The notes under the pieces are model-generated. The model did not search any database. It worked only from the letters and a program-made list of their open reading frames with translations, and had not been told where the DNA came from. A stretch of DNA of 64,000 bases from Candidatus Synechococcus calcipolaris G9 (GTDB lineage: Bacteria > Cyanobacteriota > Cyanobacteriia > Thermosynechococcales > Thermosynechococcaceae): contig NZ_JAKKUT010000002.1 in the NCBI RefSeq assembly GCF_029582805.1, forward strand, positions 1,450,001-1,514,000, written 5' to 3'. Shown piece by piece: positions 57,271 through 64,000 of this stretch. A program made the translations under genes and the position numbers. Each line of letters starts with the position of its first letter. The first letter of the stretch is position 1.

Positions 57271-58776
57271 TCAAAATCGTCCCTTGGCTTTCAAGAGAAG
57301 ATACCGATCCACCAGTTGCTCACTCAGGCAGTCGGCGGGGGCATCTAGGACAAGGACACCCTGTTGCTTAATCCGGGCAAAGGCAAGCTGGCGTTGCTTC
57401 AGTAAGTCTAGGGCGATCGCCTGTTCGTAGAGGTGTTGTACTTGATCTCCCTTCGCTAGGTCGCGGGACTGGAGGGGTTGGTGGGCCAGGGCCTCAATTT
57501 GGCGATCGCGAAAGGCCACACAAAAGGGCAAAAATCGCGGACTGAGCCGGGCCATGGCCCCCAATAATTCATGGGAGGCCACATCATCGATAATTTCCGT
57601 GAGCATCACCACCAGGGCGCGGCGGGTATATTGGCCCAAAAGGGTGCTAACGGTACCAATGTAGTCGGACTCTTCCAGAACCGGCTCACAGTTATAAACT
57701 TGGCCCATAATTCGACCGAGGTGGGAATCTCCAGCTTGGGGGGCCACCCAGGTTTGTAACTTACTGTCAAAAATAGCGAGACCAACCCGATCGCCCCGCC
57801 GCAAACCCGTTAGGGCCAGGGCCAGGGCCGCATTCAGGGCCCAGTCAAATCGTTTTAATCCTGCCACTTGGGCCGTCATCAGGCGACCCCGATCCAAAAG
57901 AATAATCAGGGGTTGATCCCGTTCCGGCTCCATCACCCGCACCAAGGGGCGACCGCGGCGGGCCGTGGCTTTCCAGTCCATTAACCGTAGATCATCCCCA
58001 AGATTGTAGTCCCGCAGTTCGGCAAATTCCGTTCCCCCCAAGGCATGGCGACGGCGACGCAAACTGCCACTGGCCTCTAAGCTGAGGCGCACCGACAGCG
58101 ATCGCAGGGCCATCAAATCGGGATAAACCTCTACATCGGTGGTCACGGGGGCAAACCAACCCCGCCACACTAAACCCAAGGGACTTTTGATGCGGACATC
58201 TAACCCAGCCCAGCTAAATTTTCCCCGCTGGGGTGGAACGACATGGTACGTCAAATGCACATCCGTATCTGCTTGATAGGCCAGGAAAAAGGTGGCTTGA
58301 TCGGCGGTAAATCGGGGGGGATGGTGTTCCCATAGCTGAATCGTAGTGGCTCGAATGCCAAGGGGATGATCCGTGGCCCGCAGATGGAGATGGATCAGGT
58401 TCTGCCGACCAATGGATAAGCGTCCCTCACAGCGACGGCTAATCTGGACATTCCACTGCCGCGATCGCCCGAAATCAGCAATCAAAATCCCCAAAAGAAT
58501 GACATCGTACAGCCCCATCAGGGCAATGCCCAGGAGTAATTGCCACCGCAGCAACAACCAACGCAAAATGTAGTCCCCTAAATCTGCGGCCGGTTCGGCA
58601 GGGATGGCCACAAAATCCGGTAATAAGTGGGTCAATACCGGAATCACCATGCCCACCCCCAACCAGGTATAGAATCGGGCCGTGGGAATCAAAAAGCCGC
58701 GAGGGTTGGCTTGAGTAGGAGTCGGCTGGCCGGAGGGGCGTGTTGTCCCAGTAGTAGATGGAGTGGTGGTGGTCAT
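57271..58776 (-). CDS. DUF58 domain protein (VWA-like), partner of MoxR
   Basis: The 501-residue protein has two N-terminal membrane helices (about residues 35-55 and 75-97), a beta-rich domain, and the DUF58 signature GSLRRRRHALGGTEFAELRDYNLGDDLRLMDWKATARRGRPLVRVMEPERDQPLIILLDRGR. The last part is a VWA-like fold with DRG in place of DxS. DUF58 proteins are encoded with MoxR AAA+ ATPases and are thought to work as their co-chaperones. Its ATG overlaps the MoxR stop (ATGA), so expression is coupled. It is last in a four-gene coupled operon. Confidence 0.9.
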   Translation of the reverse strand: MTTTTPSTTGTTRPSGQPTPTQANPRGFLIPTARFYTWLGVGMVIPVLTHLLPDFVAIPAEPAADLGDYILRWLLLRWQLLLGIALMGLYDVILLGILIADFGRSRQWNVQISRRCEGRLSIGRQNLIHLHLRATDHPLGIRATTIQLWEHHPPRFTADQATFFLAYQADTDVHLTYHVVPPQRGKFSWAGLDVRIKSPLGLVWRGWFAPVTTDVEVYPDLMALRSLSVRLSLEASGSLRRRRHALGGTEFAELRDYNLGDDLRLMDWKATARRGRPLVRVMEPERDQPLIILLDRGRLMTAQVAGLKRFDWALNAALALALTGLRRGDRVGLAIFDSKLQTWVAPQAGDSHLGRIMGQVYNCEPVLEESDYIGTVSTLLGQYTRRALVVMLTEIIDDVASHELLGAMARLSPRFLPFCVAFRDRQIEALAHQPLQSRDLAKGDQVQHLYEQAIALDLLKQRQLAFARIKQQGVLVLDAPADCLSEQLVDRYLLLKAKGRF

Positions 58777-59714
58777 CGGGGGACGGGCACTTTGCCGAGG
58801 ATGCTATTGATCACCTGCTCTAGGTTAGTGCCATCCAGTTGGGCCTCAGGCTTGAGGATTAAACGGTGTTGGAGCAGCGGCAAGGCAATATTTTTTATAT
58901 CATCGGGAGTCACAAAATTTCGCCCATCTAACCAGGCTTGACTTTGACTAGCCCGCAACCAGCCTACGGCGGCCCGGGGGGAGGCCCCTAGGAGCAATTC
59001 TGGATGTTGGCGACTGGTTTGCACCAAGGCCAAGAGATAGTCCACCACCACATCTTCAATGGTAATTTGGCGAACCTCTTGGCGTGCTCCTAAAACCTGA
59101 TCTACCGTAATCAGGGGTGTCAACTCTAATTTATCCAGTTCCCTGGCTTCAAACCCCGCCAAGGCATTATTCAGCATTTGCTTTTCGGCGGCGGCGGGGG
59201 GATAGTTCACCACCAGCTTGAGTAAAAATCGATCCAGTTGGGCTTCGGGTAAGGGATAGGTTCCCTCAAACTCTAGGGGGTTTTGGGTGGCGATCGTCCA
59301 GAAAAGGGGAGAAAGGGGCAGGGTATTGCCGTCCAGGGTTACCTGCCGTTCTTCCATGGCCTCCAAGAGGGCCGCCTGGGTCTTGGGTGGGGTGCGATTA
59401 ATTTCATCCGCAAGGAGCACTTGGGTAAAAATGGGCCCTTTACGCAGCCGAAAACTGCGGCTATTAAAATCAAAAATACTGGTGCCTAAAATATCCGCAG
59501 GCAAGACATCCGGGGTGAGTTGGATGCGGCGAAAGTCGGCTTGGATCAACCGGGCCAAAAGTTTTACAATCAGGGTTTTGGCGGTTCCAGGCACCCCTTC
59601 TAAAATGACATGGCCCTCCGATAACAGGGCCACCAGCAGGCCGGTGACGATCGCCTCTTGACCCATGACAATTTGACTGAGACGCTGCTGTAGTTCAATA
59701 AATAGGTTTTTCAA
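58773..59714 (-). CDS. MoxR-family AAA+ ATPase
   Basis: The frame extends to 59849, but the first part overlaps the preceding gene. A TTG at 59714, overlapping the upstream TGA as TTGA, gives MKNLFIELQQRLSQIVMGQEAIV and a normal 313-residue protein. Walker A-like GVPGTAKT, Walker B LLADEINRTPPKTQAALLEAMEERQVT, sensor WTIATQNPLEFEGTYPLPEAQLDRFL, and ASPRAAVGWLRASQSQAWLDGRNFVTPDDI are classical MoxR. These ATPases remodel or insert metal into client complexes, usually with a DUF58/VWA partner, here the next gene. Clients are unknown. Confidence 0.92.
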   Translation of the reverse strand: MKNLFIELQQRLSQIVMGQEAIVTGLLVALLSEGHVILEGVPGTAKTLIVKLLARLIQADFRRIQLTPDVLPADILGTSIFDFNSRSFRLRKGPIFTQVLLADEINRTPPKTQAALLEAMEERQVTLDGNTLPLSPLFWTIATQNPLEFEGTYPLPEAQLDRFLLKLVVNYPPAAAEKQMLNNALAGFEARELDKLELTPLITVDQVLGARQEVRQITIEDVVVDYLLALVQTSRQHPELLLGASPRAAVGWLRASQSQAWLDGRNFVTPDDIKNIALPLLQHRLILKPEAQLDGTNLEQVINSILGKVPVPR

Positions 59715-60880
59715 CGACGGCCTCGCACAACGGATTCTGCTTTGCCTAACCAGGCTAGCAACTCTTGGGGCCTCATAGGCTGGTTTTGATCCTTGGGTTG
59801 TAAAAGTTGCTGAAGGTCTTGGCCATCCCGACCGGTTTCTGCGGCCCATTGGCTCACCAGTTCCCCATCTTCGGGTAAATATCGCCCCAGACTAGAATCG
59901 GCGGTCATTCCCAAACCATAGGCCACATCATAGCGCAGGCGATCGCGCAGTTGGTTCAGAACAAAGTCTGTTTGCTCGGCTCGATGCAGAACCCCGGCCA
60001 TGGCTTGAATATAGTCCAGGCTATTATTCACCTCTGGGGGAGAGGGTATCAGCAGAGGGCCAAAGCGATGGTTGTGCTGCCAGAGCAAAAAAAGGAAAAT
60101 CAAAATTCCCTGGAAAAATATTCCTAGCCAGGGAGTTTGACTCAGATAATCAATGAAATCCTGGTAGGGCACATCCTCTGGAAGATCGCTGCTGTCCCGA
60201 ATCCGGTAGCCATGGAGCCATTCATCAAACCAAATGGTTTTTGTCCTGGCCCCGGCCTGCTCCAGTAGATGGGCGACAAAGGCATAGTTCCCTAAGTCCG
60301 GTTGATTATAGGCATTGGCCACTAACCAGGGGTAGAGTACAAGGATGCGTCCCTGTTCAAGGGCAATAATCCTTCCCTGGGCATCCTCTAAGTAATAGGT
60401 GGTCTCAGCAGGGGTGGTGGGCGGGTGAGTATTGATAAACCGACGGCGGGTATTCACTTGCACAGGGCCCTGGTCAGTGGCAAAGCGTGGACTAAAGGGC
60501 CCCGCGGTCACTTTTCCACCCCAGGCCAATCGCAGTAAGGTATTGCCTTGTTCCAGCCAATCATTGGTGGGGCCATCAATGCTCAAAAGGTCGGGCAGGG
60601 TTTGGTTATTACCAATTTGGATGAAAACATCGCCGCCATCCCCCTCCAGATGGGTGTAATCTCGCTGCCAGCGTTTGACGTGAAAGCCCTGTTGGTTCAA
60701 ATAGTCGAAAAATTCGCGGCTGCCCCAGGGGGAGCGATCGAAACTGGAGCCAGCCTTAGAGGACGGGGCCAAGGCTAAGAGCATCACCCCTAGGACAAGA
60801 ATAACCGCGATCGCCCAGATCCACGGGGGTAGACCCCGCCGCCGTTGCAGACGATGGATGGGAGGAACGGTGGCCGTCAT
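59711..60880 (-). CDS. DUF4350 domain membrane protein
   Basis: The 389-residue protein has a TM helix after a basic N-terminus (PPWIWAIAVILVLGVMLLAL). A DUF4350 region follows (SFDRSPWGSREFFDYLNQQGFHVKRW, NDWLEQGNTLLRLAWGG), then a second TM (WLGIFFQGILIFLFLLW) and a cytoplasmic helical tail. The first part resembles the GATase-like fold of IFT/GldG-type proteins and likely faces the periplasm or lumen. It starts in a 4-bp ATGA overlap with the DUF4129 gene and ends overlapping the MoxR start, showing tight coupling. Function unknown. Confidence 0.87.
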   Translation of the reverse strand: MTATVPPIHRLQRRRGLPPWIWAIAVILVLGVMLLALAPSSKAGSSFDRSPWGSREFFDYLNQQGFHVKRWQRDYTHLEGDGGDVFIQIGNNQTLPDLLSIDGPTNDWLEQGNTLLRLAWGGKVTAGPFSPRFATDQGPVQVNTRRRFINTHPPTTPAETTYYLEDAQGRIIALEQGRILVLYPWLVANAYNQPDLGNYAFVAHLLEQAGARTKTIWFDEWLHGYRIRDSSDLPEDVPYQDFIDYLSQTPWLGIFFQGILIFLFLLWQHNHRFGPLLIPSPPEVNNSLDYIQAMAGVLHRAEQTDFVLNQLRDRLRYDVAYGLGMTADSSLGRYLPEDGELVSQWAAETGRDGQDLQQLLQPKDQNQPMRPQELLAWLGKAESVVRGRR

Positions 60881-61497
60881 GGGGTGGGGGACAAATTGGG
60901 TTCAACGTGAAAGTAGGCGGCTTGGCAAGCTTGCAGGGTTTCTAGGGAAATCGGATTGCGACCATAATAGCTCAGGGTATGGGTTTGGAATAACTGATAA
61001 ATTCCCTGCCGCACCTGGGGCGATCGCTGGCCCAGGGCCCATTGCACCTCCAAATCCCGTAGGTATTCCACATTCGTTGCCGAGGGTGTTGCCCGCAACC
61101 AACCCGCTTCCTCTAGGCGCACCAGCAGGGCCATGTATAGGGCCCGACAGGCACCAGCATAGTCTTCCTCCCCCTGAAGTTTTTGGGCTAATTCTAACCA
61201 TTCCCGCACGGGCCGTGGCCGCTCTAGGGAATTGACCTGAACGGGATTGATCATCCGCTGTTGTTGCCGTTGCCACCACCGCCACAGGAGCCGCCCCAAT
61301 ATGTAAAGGCTGACTCCCATAACAACGAGAAAAAGCCAGCGGGCAACCCAGATCACGAGTTGATCTATCAACGTCCAATCTTGATCTTCACTGGCTGCGG
61401 GACTCTCAAATAGGCGATCTAGGAGGTAGGTGACCCCTTCATTACTCTGTTGCCAGAGGCGATCGAGATTCCAGCGGATCTGGTCGTAGAGATTCAA
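60877..61497 (-). CDS. DUF4129 domain membrane protein
   Basis: The 206-residue protein has one membrane helix (about 46-72, VIWVARWLFLVVMGVSLYILGRLLW), then a Trp/Arg/Gln-rich linker and the cytoplasmic DUF4129 domain with VREWLELAQKLQGEEDYAGACRALYMALLVRLEEAGWL and ATNVEYLRDL. DUF4129 proteins accompany MoxR-DUF58 systems and transglutaminase-like proteins in many bacteria. It starts the four-gene overlapping set. The double Usp gene begins upstream, 21 bp away on the same strand. Confidence 0.87.
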   Translation of the reverse strand: MNLYDQIRWNLDRLWQQSNEGVTYLLDRLFESPAASEDQDWTLIDQLVIWVARWLFLVVMGVSLYILGRLLWRWWQRQQQRMINPVQVNSLERPRPVREWLELAQKLQGEEDYAGACRALYMALLVRLEEAGWLRATPSATNVEYLRDLEVQWALGQRSPQVRQGIYQLFQTHTLSYYGRNPISLETLQACQAAYFHVEPNLSPTP

Positions 61498-61518
61498 GGG
61501 GCCCCCTCCGGTGTATGG

Positions 61519-62367
61519 TTAGGCTTCGCTCTGCCGGACAAACAGTACCGGACATTCCGCATAAACCCGAACATAATCGGACGTGGATGTGCCCAGCAAC
61601 CGATCTAAGTCCGGTAAACTGCGGGCAATGGAGGGTCGGCGATCGGGGGAACCAAGCAAGAGCAGATCCGCATTGGTTTCACTGGCAATACGGCAAATCT
61701 CTTCCCCCGGTTTACCGGAACTACTCAGGCATTGGTAGGCAATTCCCCGCTGCTTGGCCGCATTGGCCGCATTGGTGAGAACCGGATCCGCCTCTGCACT
61801 CGTTAACTCGGTGCGTCCTTTCAGTTCAGGATTGACATGGGCAAAAATTAGTTTTCCCCCCTTTAAGCCATCCATGAGGGAAAGGGCTAAATTTAGGCAT
61901 ATCTGCCCCGAAGCAGAAGGATCCAGGGCCACCATGACGCGATTAATTTTCTTAACAAAAAGATCATCCCGCACCAGCAACATCGGCCGGGGAGATAATT
62001 GAAACACATATTGGCTCACGGAATTGGCGAGGATTGATTGCAGCCGTTTTAAGCCCCGGGATCCCATGATGATCAAGTCGGTGTTGATTTCTTCCGCAAC
62101 TTGGACAACGGTGTCTTTGGGATCCCCTTCCCTTAGCATGGTATTGACATTGGTGACGGGATCCAAATGGAGTCGCTCAACCGCCTGGGCCAGTAGTTTG
62201 ACCCCTTCTTGGCGTTGGCTGACCATATCTTCGGCAATGACTTGGGGGGTAATGACATGCAAGACGGTGACCGCAGCCCGTTGAATTGCAGGCAGTTCCA
62301 CTAGGGCCTTGAGCATCTGCTCGGATTGCCCAACCCCTGAATCTGCCAATAAAATGCTTTGAATCAT
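61519..62367 (-). CDS. Universal stress protein, two Usp domains
   Basis: The 282-residue protein contains two tandem Usp domains of ~140 residues. The first has SILLADSGVGQSEQMLKALVEL and IIMGSRGLKRLQSILANSVSQYV (the G-x2-G-x9-GS type nucleotide loop in altered form). The second has RVMVALDPSASGQICLNLALSLM and LLLLGSPDRRPSIARSLPDLDRLLGTSTSDYV. Usp proteins bind ATP or other ligands and act in stress tolerance; details vary. It stands upstream of the DUF4129-DUF4350-MoxR-DUF58 set on the same strand with a 21-bp gap, so it may be part of the operon. Confidence 0.92.
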   Translation of the reverse strand: MIQSILLADSGVGQSEQMLKALVELPAIQRAAVTVLHVITPQVIAEDMVSQRQEGVKLLAQAVERLHLDPVTNVNTMLREGDPKDTVVQVAEEINTDLIIMGSRGLKRLQSILANSVSQYVFQLSPRPMLLVRDDLFVKKINRVMVALDPSASGQICLNLALSLMDGLKGGKLIFAHVNPELKGRTELTSAEADPVLTNAANAAKQRGIAYQCLSSSGKPGEEICRIASETNADLLLLGSPDRRPSIARSLPDLDRLLGTSTSDYVRVYAECPVLFVRQSEA

Positions 62368-62519
62368 AGGTTACCTCTTCTATGGAGCCAAAATAGGAAT
62401 CACCCTATATCTTAGTTGGGTCTTGGGAACCCTAGCTGAGGAGTCCACAAAACTTTGCTATTGGATGACTTGATATTCCTAGGAGATAAAAATCCTTTAG
62501 AGAAACACGTCTAGCCAAT

Positions 62520-63407
62520 CTAAATTTCCGCCACTGCCCGCTCAATCAGTCGCCGTGCCAGGGTTTGTACGCCAGTGTGATAGTAATAGTTGGTACTCAT
62601 GTCTAGGAAAGCTCCGAGAAAATCTAGGTTTTCCTTGGATAGCTCCACAAAACTTTGCAGGTTGTTCACGACTTTTTCCGGGGTCAGGTTGCGAGAGGTA
62701 ACAAAATCACCCATCCATCCCTTGACGGAGCCAAAACTCTGGGTCATAAAACTGAGTTGACCCGCCGGATTTCCCCCAGGAATCACTGAGGAAACGGCTT
62801 TGAAGGTGGGATTTTCCTGTAAATCTTGGGGTTTCATCTCCTGAAGGACATTCAGAGACTTAAGGATAAAGTCTGGGCCAAGGGGAATGAGGCCATCAAA
62901 ACAGACGAGGGCCGCCATCCGCATCAGGGATTCACCGCCGTAGTCGCCTAGAGCCCGCAAAAAGTCACCGATACTATCCCCTGGAATGCCATTAATTTGA
63001 CAGAAGGCGACAATCTCCACGACCAATTTAATCGTCAAATCAATGGACTGGGCCCGCTCCGGTTTGGGGGTGAGGCGATCGAGGAAGCCGAGGAAGGAAA
63101 TTTTCTCCCCCACCTTGTTAGCGAAGGCCGCCGCCCCCAGCATGGCATCGGTTCTATCCACGGTTTCATAGAGCCACAGGGCCCGTTGGTAGCCTTGGGA
63201 TTTATCGTTGAAAAGATGCACGGCCCGATTGCCAATTTGCTGCACGAGGGCTGGATCCGTTTCCATGGTGACGTGGCGAATGGTATTTTCAAAACCGACA
63301 ATATTCTGCCATTGCCCTGGAACGGCAAAATCTAGGGCTTTGAGAGACATCACCGTTATACCGCCCGTGGGCAACTGATCGACAATCTTAAAAATGGCTT
63401 GACTCAC
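62520..63407 (-). CDS. Conserved cyanobacterial-type protein of unknown function
   Basis: I do not recognise the family. The 295-residue protein is soluble and predominantly helical, without a signal or membrane segment. Noticeable segments are SLKALDFAVPGQWQNIVGF near the start, VQQIGNRAVHLFNDKSQGYQRALWLYETVD, AAAFANKVGEKISFLGFLDRLTPKPE, and a helical C-terminal region with MRMAALVCFDGLIPLGPDF. It lies between the Usp gene (152 bp away) and a lipoprotein gene on the same strand. Base composition and HIP1 content match its neighbours, so it looks like a resident gene. Confidence 0.65.
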   Translation of the reverse strand: MSQAIFKIVDQLPTGGITVMSLKALDFAVPGQWQNIVGFENTIRHVTMETDPALVQQIGNRAVHLFNDKSQGYQRALWLYETVDRTDAMLGAAAFANKVGEKISFLGFLDRLTPKPERAQSIDLTIKLVVEIVAFCQINGIPGDSIGDFLRALGDYGGESLMRMAALVCFDGLIPLGPDFILKSLNVLQEMKPQDLQENPTFKAVSSVIPGGNPAGQLSFMTQSFGSVKGWMGDFVTSRNLTPEKVVNNLQSFVELSKENLDFLGAFLDMSTNYYYHTGVQTLARRLIERAVAEI

Positions 63408-63473
63408 GCTGGACTCCTTGGCAGTTTAGGGGGAAAGGGAAAGGGAGACACGGGGAGAATAAATGCTCAATTA

Positions 63474-63986
63474 TTACTGGAGTTTGGATAATCCGGTTAG
63501 ATCAAATTTTTCAATCCACTCTTGCCGATCGCCCGGGCCAAAACCGGGGTCACGGGAGAGAACTTTCACTTGGTAGCGATCGGAGACGAGAATGGCGGTT
63601 TGGGTGGCCCCAATTTCTAGGGCAGGATAGCCGGCGATCGCCATGGGGCTATTTTGAAATTTTTGGGCCGCCTCCGGCAAACTAATGGTGTCGGAGATGG
63701 AGAGCATGGCGAGATCTTTGCCATCTTTTTTCAGCTTGGCTTCCGCAAATCCTTTTTTCTCCTGGACATAAATGCGCTCGTAGCCGTCTCCGTCCGGTGG
63801 AAAGAACTTGTTAAATTCACTGCCTTGGGTGGCTTCACGGGACACGGCCGGTGTTGCTCCCCGTTGGGTACTTTCCTGCTGGGCCTGCTCAAAGGGGGAT
63901 GGGGTCTGGGGGGCACAACCTGTCAGGAGGAGGAGCACCACTAAACAAAAACCAACTAAGGCGCGGGGCAAACGGATCACCGGCAT
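63474..63986 (-). CDS. Small lipoprotein of unknown function
   Basis: The 170-residue protein from ATG 63986 (GAGG five bases upstream; a TTG at 63995 is also in frame) has a lipoprotein signal peptide with lipobox LLTGC at Cys24. A Ser/Gln/Thr-rich linker and a ~100-residue domain follow: EFNKFFPPDGDGYERIYVQEKKGFAEAKLKKDGKDLAMLSISD and YPALEIGATQTAILVSDRYQVKVLSRD. The domain is beta-rich and resembles proteins annotated as lipoproteins in cyanobacteria. It would sit at the outer leaflet of the plasma membrane or in the outer membrane. No family name is recognised. Confidence 0.75.
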   Translation of the reverse strand: MPVIRLPRALVGFCLVVLLLLTGCAPQTPSPFEQAQQESTQRGATPAVSREATQGSEFNKFFPPDGDGYERIYVQEKKGFAEAKLKKDGKDLAMLSISDTISLPEAAQKFQNSPMAIAGYPALEIGATQTAILVSDRYQVKVLSRDPGFGPGDRQEWIEKFDLTGLSKLQ

Positions 63987-64000
63987 TGTCCTCAACGTTG

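Overview
The window is a stretch of cyanobacterial chromosome. This rests on chlL/chlN (light-independent protochlorophyllide reductase), psb28, ndhL, vipp1, a plant-type phytoene desaturase/phytoene synthase pair, a clpR-type ClpP paralogue, a BicA-like SulP transporter and many small families known mainly from cyanobacteria (DUF3007, DUF4079, DUF5331). The octamer GCGATCGC (the HIP1 repeat) occurs roughly 90 times by eye, where about one would be expected by chance. I cannot name the species. A unicellular freshwater or thermal Synechococcus/Thermosynechococcus-like strain would fit, but this is a guess. There are no rRNA genes, CRISPR arrays, intact transposons or prophage genes; one tRNA (Lys, CTT) is present.

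Layout. 1-10 kb: a META-domain secreted protein cut by the left edge, ispG (with an apparent one-base frameshift in a C10 tract near its start), trmL, a DUF29 protein, a minus-strand run ruvB, clpR, tatC, a DUF4079 membrane protein, a Mn/Zn-type ABC pair (permease and ATPase) and obgE. 10-16 kb: ndhL with its DUF3007 neighbour, a chorismate-binding enzyme (TrpE/PabB type) coupled to an EcfT-like membrane protein, vipp1, an unknown protein, a plastid-NSI-like acetyltransferase and a LON-domain protein. 16-24 kb: BicA-like transporter, YqeG phosphatase, hemA, an orphan amino-acid ABC ATPase, cinA, a WecA/MraY-like transferase and glyA.

24-26.7 kb is the most accessory-looking part: a spore-coat-U (archaic chaperone-usher) subunit and a periplasmic chaperone with no usher, then an Rpn-family nuclease. 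26.8-35.5 kb: pds-crtB, tRNA-Lys, a short gene remnant, sucrose synthase, a His-rich CobW/ZNG1-type GTPase, and a GntR regulator overlapping an amino-acid binding lipoprotein. 35.6-43.7 kb: a 2TM protein preceded by 15-bp direct repeats, ftsH, a lone feoA, leuD, topA and a radical SAM protein. 43.8-50.4 kb: a membrane GTPase, then chlN, DUF5331 and chlL (all minus strand), an AT-rich gap of about 0.5 kb and a VWA protein. 50.4-64 kb: a 1164-residue Cache-HAMP-PAS-GGDEF diguanylate cyclase, a SPOR-like secreted protein, thiE, an alpha/beta hydrolase, psb28, the translationally coupled set DUF4129-DUF4350-MoxR-DUF58, a double Usp protein, an unknown protein and a lipoprotein.

Together the genes serve chlorophyll, haem and carotenoid synthesis (hemA, chlLN, pds/crtB, ispG), photosynthetic membrane biogenesis and complex assembly (vipp1, ndhL, psb28, ftsH, tatC), inorganic carbon, metal and amino-acid uptake, and sucrose metabolism. 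Most of the window is conserved core genome. The points most worth a second look are the ispG frameshift, the usherless chaperone-usher remnant, the chlL-DUF5331-chlN-GTPase neighbourhood with a repeated operator-like motif before chlL, and the repeats upstream of the 2TM gene.
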